A stretch of 11,582 bases of DNA from assembly GCA_031278145.1 (NCBI GenBank), contig JAITLA010000075.1, forward strand, positions 1-11,582. The letters are read 5' to 3'. Position numbers and translations under genes: made by a program. A model generated the notes under the pieces. The model had not been told where the DNA came from, did no database searches, and saw nothing but the letters and a program-made list of their open reading frames with translations. Shown one piece after another: positions 6,402 to 11,582 of this stretch. Source of the DNA: Eubacteriales Family XIII. Incertae Sedis bacterium. GTDB lineage: Bacteria > Bacillota_A > Clostridia > Peptostreptococcales > Anaerovoracaceae. The stretch's first letter is position 1. Each line of letters begins with the position of its first letter.

Positions 6402-7708
6402 TGGATGTGAACAAATACCTGCGGCGGATTCGCAACGCGGAAACCTTCCGGCAGTTCGGGCGGATCGATCAGGTCGTGGGGATGATGATAGAGTCCAACG
6501 GACCCGAGTGCAAGATCGGCGATCTGTGCAAGATATACGACGACAGACGGCTCAAGCGCCATATAGGCGCCGAGGTCGTGGGCTTTCGCGGCAACAAGGT
6601 CCTGCTCATGCCCTACGAGGAACCGGAGGGCATCAGCGGCGGCAATCTCGTGGAAACGACGCACGCCTCCCTGAAGATAGGCGTTTCCGAGGGCCTGGTG
6701 GGCCGGGTCGTGAATTCCCTCGGCCGGCCGATGGACGACGGCCCGCCGATAGAATACGAAACGGAATACGACATCCAAAGCCCCGGCGCAAATCCGCTGG
6801 ACAGGCCGCGGATCAAGGAGATACTCGAGTTCGGCGTCAAGGCGATAGACGGGCTCCTGACGATAGGCAAGGGCCAGCGCATGGGCATATTCTCGGGGAG
6901 CGGCGTGGGCAAGAGCACGCTGCTCGGCATGATTGCGCGGAACGTCAAGGCGGATATCAACGTGATCGGCCTTGTCGGCGAGAGGGGCCGCGAGGTGCGC
7001 GAGTTCCTTGAGCGGGACCTCGGCGAGGAAGGGCTCGCGCGCACGGTGCTCGTCGTGGCCACCTCGGATCGGCCGCCGATGCAGCGCCTCCGCTGCGCGC
7101 AGGCGGCCACCGCGATTGCGGAGTATTTCAAGGACAAGGGCAAGGACGTCCTCTTGATGATGGATTCGCTGACGCGCTTCGCGATGGCGCAGCGGGAGAT
7201 CGGCCTCGCGACGGGAGAACCGCCCGTGGCCAGGGGCTACACGCCGTCGATCTACTCGCTGATGCCCAAGCTGCTGGAGCGCACGGGCAATTTTGAGAGA
7301 GGCTCCATCACCGGAATTTATACCGTACTCGTCGAGGGCGATGATGTGAACGAGCCCATATCCGACACGGTGAGGGGCATCATAGACGGCCACATCATAC
7401 TGTCGCGGACCATCGCCGCGCGCAACCACTACCCGGCCGTGGACGTTCTGGGCAGCGTCAGCCGCCTGATGAACGACATCGTGCCGCAGGAGCAGATAGA
7501 CGACGCGGGCGCGATGCGCAACCTGCTGGCGGTGCACGAAGCGAACTACGACCTCGTCAGCATCGGCGCGTACAAGAGCGGAAGCAACCCCGTGCTGGAC
7601 GAGGCGATTGCCAAGCTCGACGGCATCAACGCCTTCCTGCGGCAGAAGGTCGAGGAGAAGGTTTCCTACGCGGACAGCGTGGCGCTCATGAAGAAGGCAA
7701 TCGGTTGA
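6401..7708 (+). CDS. fliI: Flagellum-specific export ATPase FliI
   Basis: FliI is the cytoplasmic hexameric ATPase of flagellar type III export, related to the F1 beta subunit. The product is 435 residues, normal length. Walker A is GSGVGKST (166-173), the catalytic glutamate motif is GERGREVREF (193-202), and Walker B is VLLMMDSLTRF (250-260). GEPPVARGYTPS (about 272-283) is typical of the FliI/YscN group. All active-site residues are present. The start is the ATG at 6401, directly on the fliH stop, with AGAGGA at 6389-6394; the same reading frame stays open well upstream inside fliH, but that part has no FliI similarity. By my reading 13 of about 35 isoleucine codons are ATA, which is high for such GC-rich DNA. 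Confidence 0.98.
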   Translation: MDVNKYLRRIRNAETFRQFGRIDQVVGMMIESNGPECKIGDLCKIYDDRRLKRHIGAEVVGFRGNKVLLMPYEEPEGISGGNLVETTHASLKIGVSEGLVGRVVNSLGRPMDDGPPIEYETEYDIQSPGANPLDRPRIKEILEFGVKAIDGLLTIGKGQRMGIFSGSGVGKSTLLGMIARNVKADINVIGLVGERGREVREFLERDLGEEGLARTVLVVATSDRPPMQRLRCAQAATAIAEYFKDKGKDVLLMMDSLTRFAMAQREIGLATGEPPVARGYTPSIYSLMPKLLERTGNFERGSITGIYTVLVEGDDVNEPISDTVRGIIDGHIILSRTIAARNHYPAVDVLGSVSRLMNDIVPQEQIDDAGAMRNLLAVHEANYDLVSIGAYKSGSNPVLDEAIAKLDGINAFLRQKVEEKVSYADSVALMKKAIG

Positions 7709-7792
7709 CGGATGGCGACAAACCCCTCGAACACCGGGGCGGCGCGCGGGAGAACACACGGACGGCGATGAAACGGCCGAAACGATTACACC

Positions 7793-8248
7793 ATGAAAAA
7801 ATTTCAATTCAAACCGGACAAACTCTTGGACTACAAGTCCAAGCTTCTCGATAACGAGATACTGACGCTGGCGGCGCTGAACGCGGAGCTGGCGGCGCTG
7901 AACGACCGCATGGCCGAGATGACGGAGGCGGCGCGCGCGAACAGGGCGGAGCTCCGTGCGGCGCAGATCAAGGGCGGCGTCACGCCCGCGATCTGCCGGA
8001 TGTACATCCGCTACGAGGATTTCCTGCGGGCGGAGCTCGCGAAGGCGAAGCGGCTCGCGGCGCAGACGGAACGGAAGATCGAGAAGCAGATCGATCTGAT
8101 CAAGGCGCTGCGCCTCGAAACAAAGTCCATCGAGCTCCTGCGGGAATCGAGGCTGAACGCGTACCGCAAGGAAGAGATCAAGGAGAACGAGCGGCAGGTC
8201 GAGGAATACGTGAACACGGCACGCTTGATGCACGCGGACGGCACCTGA
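7793..8248 (+). CDS. fliJ: Flagellar export protein FliJ
   Basis: FliJ is a small coiled-coil protein that sits in the centre of the FliI ring and recycles export chaperones. The product is 151 residues, about the normal length, and almost wholly charged helix. It opens with KKFQFKPDKLLDYKSKLLDN (2-21), which matches the MxxFxFxLxxLLxxK start of FliJ, and has basic and acidic heptads throughout. The only possible start in frame is the ATG at 7793, since an in-frame TGA lies at 7769-7771. No recognisable ribosome site precedes it, which is odd for this operon. An 84-base gap separates it from fliI, and a long perfect inverted repeat starts eight bases after its stop. Confidence 0.9.
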   Translation: MKKFQFKPDKLLDYKSKLLDNEILTLAALNAELAALNDRMAEMTEAARANRAELRAAQIKGGVTPAICRMYIRYEDFLRAELAKAKRLAAQTERKIEKQIDLIKALRLETKSIELLRESRLNAYRKEEIKENERQVEEYVNTARLMHADGT

Positions 8249-8255
8249 GGCGGCC

Positions 8256-8308
8256 CTTCCGCCGGACGCGGGGACCGAACACCGTTCGGTCCCCGCGTCC
8301 GGCGGAAG
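8256..8308 (+). repeat. Perfect 25-bp inverted repeat with 3-base loop between fliJ and fliK
   Basis: The arms at 8256-8280 and 8284-8308 are exact reverse complements over 25 bases, with ACC (8281-8283) as loop. The stem is GC-rich; its top reads GGACCGAAC / GTTCGGTCC. It begins eight bases after the fliJ stop and ends about 90 bases before the fliK ribosome site. No T-run follows, so it is not a standard intrinsic terminator. On mRNA it would be a very stable hairpin that could slow or partly stop transcription, block 3' exonucleases, or set the ratio of upstream to downstream genes. The role is inference; the symmetry is directly visible. Confidence 0.85.
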
Positions 8309-8359
8309 ACAGCCGGAAAGAATCCGTCGGTGAGCGGCGGGGTCCGAAAACGGGCCCAC

Positions 8360-8376
8360 GCGCGGGAATCCCGCGC
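8360..8376 (+). repeat. Small GC hairpin just upstream of the fliK ribosome site
   Basis: GCGCGGG (8360-8366) pairs with CCCGCGC (8370-8376) around the loop AAT. It is the second hairpin in the fliJ-fliK gap. The function is unknown; it ends 21 bases before the Shine-Dalgarno sequence. Confidence 0.5.
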
Positions 8377-8397
8377 CGCCGGGGAAGCCGATGTGCG

Positions 8398-8408
8398 AAA
8401 GGAGGTGA
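8398..8408 (+). promoter_or_regulatory. Near-perfect Shine-Dalgarno sequence for fliK
   Basis: AAAGGAGGTGA is fully complementary to the 3' end of 16S rRNA as known in Firmicutes and lies six bases before the ATG at 8415. It is the strongest ribosome site in the window, although no upstream gene is close enough for translational coupling. Confidence 0.85.
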
Positions 8409-8414
8409 AAAAGA

Positions 8415-9845
8415 ATGACGAATGTGAATTTGATGGGCGGTGCGCAGGGCGCGCAAGGCGCCGAAGCGGCGAGCGCGGCGAATGCGGCGAGCGCGGCCGA
8501 CGCCGCACTGTTCCAAAACCTGATCGCGGCGGCTCTGCTCCAAAGGGGCGGGACGGGCGCGCAGGCGACGGCGGCCTTGGCGCAAGGCACGGCGGCCGAG
8601 GCGGACGCGGAAGGCGCCGCGGGCTTGGATCTCTCCCTGCTCGTGAAGCTGCTGCTCGGCGGCGACGCCCTTGCCCGCGCACCCGCCACGGACGGCGCGG
8701 AAACGGTCCCGGCACGGGATGCCTTGCTTTCGGCGATTGCCGAGGCGCCCGCCGAGGAGCTTCTCGCGGCTTCGACGGGGTCCTTGACCGCAGAGGCCCT
8801 TGCGCTCCTTGCGGACGACGACGCGGCCTCGGGCACGGGTACCGCACACGCGGCGCTCCTTGCGGACGGCACGGCGGTCACCGCCGCAATCCGAGCCGCG
8901 ACGGCGATCCCGGCTGCGGCGGCGCTCTCTGCGGACGGCGCGGCCAACGGCGCGGCGGTGGAAGCGGCGATTCGGGCCGCGGCTGCGATCCCGGTTGCGG
9001 ACGGCCCGGCGGGCGGCGCACCGGAGGCGGAAGCCCCCATGGCCGCGAAGGCCGTGCGGCTTGACGCTCCGCTCCCCGCGGACACGACGCCGCGCGCATC
9101 GCGGGACGCGAAGATCGCGGACGCGGAGGCTCTGTCCCTCGCGCGCGCGGAAGACGGCGCGGCAACGGCGGCCCTTGCGGCCGAAGCGCCGGCGGACGGC
9201 GCCACGACGCCGCGGATTTTGCTCTCGGCTTCGAGCGGCACGCCCGAAAGCGGCGCTGCGGCGGAAGCGCGGGGCGCGAGCGGCGCAGCGATCCCGCAGG
9301 ACGGCATCGCGGCGGCGGGTACGGAATCGGCCGCACGGACGGCGGATCCGGGAAGCGGCGCGGAAAAAACGGCGCCCTACGGCCAAATCGCGCGCGAGGT
9401 CTTCACGGCTCTCGCGGACAAGCGGCTCCCGACCACCCTGTCGATGCGCCTGGAACCGGCCGAGCTCGGCCGGATCGACGTCAGCATGAAGCTCACGTCC
9501 GCCGGCAAGCTGGTGATCGACATCGCGGCGGAGAGCGCCAAGACGCAGGCCCTGCTCGCGGGGCAGACGGACAAGCTCGTGCAGGCGCTGGGACTGCAGA
9601 ACGTGCAGGTGGAAAGCGTGAACACGGGCGCGGCGTTTCAGGGGCAGCAGCCCGCGTATGCCTACGGCGACCGCAGCATGGCCTTCTTCATGGACCTCGC
9701 CCAAGGCGGCGGGCGTGAGGAAGAATCGGAACGGGACGGCAAGGCACGGGCCGCGCAGAGCGGCGGAAGCGACGCCGACGTCGCGGCGGAGGAAGCGGCG
9801 CCCGCGGCCCCGCACTACGCGCGGCGTCTGGATCTCACAGCATAG
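8415..9845 (+). CDS. fliK: Flagellar hook-length control protein FliK
   Basis: FliK is exported during hook growth, measures hook length and switches the export gate to filament substrates. The product is 476 residues. The C-terminal domain is recognisable: LPTTLSMRLEPAELGRIDVS (338-357), then KLVIDIAAESAKTQALL and ALGLQNVQVESVNTG, to about residue 400; this is the Flg_hook domain with its RLxPxxLG signature. Residues 1 to about 320 are extremely rich in alanine, with glycine, aspartate and glutamate, and no recognisable fold, as usual for the ruler part but unusually biased here. There are approximate in-frame repeats at about 130-205. The tail after 410 is polar. I saw no ATA among its 14 or so isoleucine codons, unlike its neighbours. 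In B. subtilis ylxF precedes fliK; here no such gene is present. Confidence 0.9.
   Translation: MTNVNLMGGAQGAQGAEAASAANAASAADAALFQNLIAAALLQRGGTGAQATAALAQGTAAEADAEGAAGLDLSLLVKLLLGGDALARAPATDGAETVPARDALLSAIAEAPAEELLAASTGSLTAEALALLADDDAASGTGTAHAALLADGTAVTAAIRAATAIPAAAALSADGAANGAAVEAAIRAAAAIPVADGPAGGAPEAEAPMAAKAVRLDAPLPADTTPRASRDAKIADAEALSLARAEDGAATAALAAEAPADGATTPRILLSASSGTPESGAAAEARGASGAAIPQDGIAAAGTESAARTADPGSGAEKTAPYGQIAREVFTALADKRLPTTLSMRLEPAELGRIDVSMKLTSAGKLVIDIAAESAKTQALLAGQTDKLVQALGLQNVQVESVNTGAAFQGQQPAYAYGDRSMAFFMDLAQGGGREEESERDGKARAAQSGGSDADVAAEEAAPAAPHYARRLDLTA
8802..8937 (+). repeat. In-frame degenerate repeats inside fliK
   Basis: The 16-base word GCGCTCCTTGCGGACG occurs exactly at 8802-8817 and 8853-8868, and in a two-change form at 8922-8937. 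Offsets are 51 and 69 bases, both multiples of three. The encoded pieces read ALLAD or ALSAD plus polar residues. A second approximate pair, AIRAATAIP and AIRAAAAIP, follows at about residues 158-166 and 186-194. This suggests growth of the ruler region by local duplication. Confidence 0.55.
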
Positions 9846-9854
9846 AAAGGAGGG
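9846..9854 (+). promoter_or_regulatory. Ribosome binding site that decides the flgD start
   Basis: AAAGGAGGG directly abuts an ATG at 9855 and is six bases before a second in-frame ATG at 9861. Only the second has workable spacing, so flgD is called from 9861. Confidence 0.75.
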
Positions 9855-9860
9855 ATGGAT

Positions 9861-10505
9861 ATGGCAGACGGCACCGTAAGCGGCGTGAGCGATTTCCTGC
9901 AGACGATGGTTGCGACGAGCGGCACAAGCCGCACGGACGATCAGAGCCTGACGATGGACGACTTCTTTCAGCTGATGGTGGCCCAGCTCCAAAATCAGGA
10001 TATGTTCAACCCCACGGACAACTCGCAGCTTATCAACCAGATGGCGCAGTTCTCGATGGTGAACGCGCTGTCCGACATGCAGGAGCTCACGAGCGTCACC
10101 TACAGCATGTCGCTCATAGGCAAGCAGGCGATTGTCGCCTTCGTGGACGACAACGGACAGATGCAGAGCAAAACCGGCCTCGTCGAGGGCGTCAATCTGT
10201 ACAACGGCGCGGCGGAGGTGGTCATAGGCGGCGAATCCTACGGCATCGCCAACGTCATGAGCGTCACGGACGCGAGCGGGAGCACGGGTGAGAACGCGCT
10301 TGCGTCAAACGCGGGTCTGATCGGCATGATCGCGACGGCCATGCGCAGCACGGACACGGGCATCGATACCGTTCGCGGCCGGATAGAACAGCTGCGGATC
10401 GTGGACGACGAGGTGCGCGCCTACATCGGCGGCACGGCCTACTACCTGCGCGAGCTGACCGAGCTTTCGGCGGCGGACGAAGCGGACGAAGCGAGCAATC
10501 CGTAA
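9861..10505 (+). CDS. flgD: Flagellar hook assembly (hook cap) protein FlgD
   Basis: FlgD forms the temporary cap at the growing hook tip and guides FlgE assembly. The product is 214 residues. The N-terminal signature is MDDFFQLMVAQLQNQDMFNP (32-51), followed by TDNSQLINQMAQFS (52-65), the standard FlgD export/cap region. After SLIGKQAIVAF (84-94) comes a small beta-rich module (104-137). A linker of about 33 residues then leads to a second stretch (171-204) that aligns to the first without gaps, with identical G, E, IGG and Y positions, so the module seems duplicated. The C-terminus is acidic. It starts 15 bases after the fliK stop, consistent with co-translation. Confidence 0.93.
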   Translation: MADGTVSGVSDFLQTMVATSGTSRTDDQSLTMDDFFQLMVAQLQNQDMFNPTDNSQLINQMAQFSMVNALSDMQELTSVTYSMSLIGKQAIVAFVDDNGQMQSKTGLVEGVNLYNGAAEVVIGGESYGIANVMSVTDASGSTGENALASNAGLIGMIATAMRSTDTGIDTVRGRIEQLRIVDDEVRAYIGGTAYYLRELTELSAADEADEASNP

Positions 10506-10531
10506 CCACGGGCTTCTGTTAGGAGAAGGGC

Positions 10532-10951
10532 ATGTCCGATCAAACGATCAAAGGCGGATACAATCCGCAGACAAGCATCGCCGAACGCGCGGCGCGCCTC
10601 CGAGGGCAAACCGGCGGGCAGGACGCCCGCGGCCCGGAGATCGAAGCCGGAAGCTCCTTTCGGGAGCTGCTCAGCCGCAGGATAGAGGGCGAGCGGAAGG
10701 CGCTCTCCTTTTCCAAGCACGCGGATCTGCGCGCGAAGGAGCGGAATATCGCGATAGAAACGTCCGATCTGGACCGGCTCAGCGAAGCCTGTGACCGGGC
10801 GGCCGGCAAGGGCGTCCGCGACGCGCTCATCGTGATGAACGATTCCGCGTTCATCGTCAACGCGGGCAGCAAGGTCGTCGTGACGGTGGTGGACAAAAAC
10901 GAGATGAAGGATAATATATTCACAAACATCGAAGGAGCGGTTTTCCTGTAA
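10532..10951 (+). CDS. Conserved flagellar operon protein of unknown function (TIGR02530-type)
   Basis: The product is 139 residues, soluble, without signal peptide or membrane segment. From about residue 58 it matches a small family found next to flgD/flgE in Clostridia and some Bacilli flagellar operons: LSFSKHADLRAKERNIAI (58-75), a helix with LSEACDRAAGKGVRDALI (83-100), then a beta-rich end MNDSAFIVN / SKVVVTVVDKNEMKDNIFTN (113-132). The first 50 or so residues are polar and look disordered. AGGAGA at 10521-10526 is correctly spaced from the ATG. Position between flgD and flgE suggests a hook-assembly or export-related job, but the function of the family is, as far as I know, not established. 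I recognise it by pattern, not by search. Confidence 0.82.
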   Translation: MSDQTIKGGYNPQTSIAERAARLRGQTGGQDARGPEIEAGSSFRELLSRRIEGERKALSFSKHADLRAKERNIAIETSDLDRLSEACDRAAGKGVRDALIVMNDSAFIVNAGSKVVVTVVDKNEMKDNIFTNIEGAVFL

Positions 10952-10991
10952 TGTAGCCGGACCTCTACGATCCATAAATCAGGAGGCTTAC

Positions 10992-11019
10992 GCGGACCCC
11001 GAACGACGGACGGGTCCGC
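10992..11019 (+). repeat. GC hairpin in the 197-base gap before flgE
   Basis: GCGGACCC (10992-10999) pairs with GGGTCCGC (11012-11019) around 12 bases. It directly follows an AGGAGG (10981-10986) that has no start codon at useful distance. Weaker GC stems follow at 11062-11079 and 11101-11113. The gap carries no convincing promoter and no gene that I can support. Confidence 0.5.
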
Positions 11020-11148
11020 CGGGAAGAGAACGACGCCGTGCCTTGGATGCATCGGCCGGCCCCGCCGCAATGCAGGCGGTGGGATCGGCTCGGCGTCCGC
11101 GCCGCCTCGCGGCGACGGGCGCACATATCGAAAGGTGTAAAATCAACT

Positions 11149-11582
11149 ATGATTGGTTCAATGTATTCAGCCGTTTCCGGCTTGCAGGCCCATCAGACGA
11201 AGATGGACGTAATCGGAAACAACATAGCCAATGTCAACACATACGGCTATAAGTCCAACAGGGCGACCTTCGCGGACGTGTTCTATTCCACGCGCCGCGC
11301 GGCCTCGCAGCCGAACGCGAACCAGGGCGGCACCAACCCCTCGCAGCTCGGCTACGGCGCCAAGGTCGCCACGGTGGACGTGATCTACACGCGGGCGGGC
11401 GCGGCCACGACGAACAGGCCGCTCGACGTCTACATCAACGGCGACGGCTTCATCGCGGTCAAGACCGCGGACGGCCTCGCCAAGTACACGCGGGCCGGCG
11501 TCCTGTCCATAGACAGCGCGGGCAACCTCGTGGACCGCAACGGCAACATGGTGCTGGGCCTGCCCCTCGACGCCGAAACGCA
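11149..11582 (+). CDS. flgE: Flagellar hook protein FlgE, N-terminal part, cut by window edge
   Basis: FlgE is the hook subunit, polymerised under the FlgD cap to a length set by FliK. The first 144 complete codons are visible and the frame stays open to the edge. The N-terminus has GSMYSAVSGLQAHQTKMDVI (3-22), then GNNIANVNTYGYKSNRATFA (23-42), the classical hook/rod D0 motif. It continues with GGTNPSQLGYGAKVATVD (about 60-77), RPLDVYINGDGFIAVK (about 89-104) and YTRAGVLSIDSAGNLVDRNG, all typical of FlgE/FlgF/FlgG. The position after flgD and the early NPSQLGYG form favour FlgE over FlgG. AAAGGTG at 11131-11137 is the likely ribosome site, spaced somewhat far (11 bases). The domain that would decide the total length is outside the window. 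Confidence 0.93.
   Translation, partial: MIGSMYSAVSGLQAHQTKMDVIGNNIANVNTYGYKSNRATFADVFYSTRRAASQPNANQGGTNPSQLGYGAKVATVDVIYTRAGAATTNRPLDVYINGDGFIAVKTADGLAKYTRAGVLSIDSAGNLVDRNGNMVLGLPLDAET

Noticed and set aside
8256..8308. Intrinsic terminator at the fliJ-fliK hairpin
   Set aside because: The stem is strong, but there is no T-run after it on the plus strand or on the other side for the minus strand, and flagellar genes continue in the same direction.
8330..9064. Plus-strand frame overlapping the start of fliK
   Set aside because: Arg/Gly-rich shadow in a shifted frame; fliK has a perfect ribosome site and a clear C-terminal domain.
6197..9307. A very long minus-strand open frame (about 1000 codons) opposite fliH to fliK
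   Set aside because: It is the mirror of GC-rich codon structure on the plus strand; its translation is low-complexity Ala/Arg/Pro, matches no family and crosses five convincing genes.
9855..9860. ATG at 9855 as flgD start
   Set aside because: It touches the ribosome binding site; the ATG two codons later has normal spacing.
10943..10971. Possible sigma-A promoter before flgE (TTCCTG, 17 bases, TACGAT)
   Set aside because: The -35 match is poor and the spacing is the only good property; not better than chance.
11043..11252. Short plus-strand ORF across the flgE start
   Set aside because: Out of frame with flgE, no ribosome site, and the flgE N-terminus is unmistakable.
1..11582. A defence system, phage, transposon, CRISPR array or RNA gene
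   Set aside because: All sizeable coding space is accounted for by flagellar genes; there are no integrase or transposase motifs, no regularly spaced direct repeats and no tRNA- or rRNA-like sequence.

Overview
The window is a piece of a flagellar gene locus from a GC-rich bacterium (about 60-65% G+C by eye), most likely a member of the Firmicutes, class Clostridia. Four things support this. The gene order flgB-flgC-fliE-fliF-fliG-fliH-fliI-fliJ-fliK-flgD-(TIGR02530-type flagellar operon protein)-flgE is the Firmicutes fla/che order. The divergent set reads flgM-flgN-flgK, as in Bacillus and Clostridium. Shine-Dalgarno sequences are strong (AAAGGAGG type), and one gene starts with TTG. The exact genus cannot be read from the sequence; frequent ATA isoleucine codons in a GC-rich genome may help to place it.

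Layout. Positions 1-1424 hold three minus-strand genes, transcribed in the order flgM (anti-sigma-28 factor), flgN (export chaperone) and flgK (hook-filament junction protein, cut by the window edge). Positions 1425-1693 are an AT-rich divergent control region. On the minus strand it carries a near-perfect sigma-28 (SigD/FliA) promoter facing flgM. On the plus strand it carries a good vegetative sigma-A promoter with an extended -10 facing flgB. From 1694 to the right edge all genes lie on the plus strand in one apparent operon with no recognisable terminator: rod (flgB, flgC, fliE), MS ring and switch (fliF, fliG), export ATPase complex (fliH, fliI, fliJ), hook-length control and hook cap (fliK, flgD), a conserved protein of unknown function, and the start of the hook gene flgE, which runs off the edge.

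How it works together. The right-hand operon builds the basal body, export apparatus and hook. The left-hand set is read by sigma-28, which is released when FlgM is secreted through the finished hook-basal body. The control region therefore places the early (sigma-A) and late (sigma-28) transcription programmes back to back, with the anti-sigma factor as first gene of the late unit.

I found no mobile element, RNA gene, CRISPR array, phage or defence gene, and no evidence of an undescribed system. The points worth a second look are smaller: a perfect 25-bp inverted repeat between fliJ and fliK, where ylxF sits in Bacillus; a duplicated C-terminal module in FlgD; an alanine-rich tract in the FliF cytoplasmic tail; a very alanine-rich FliK with different codon use; several GC-rich hairpins in other gaps; and short leader ORFs before flgM and fliF.
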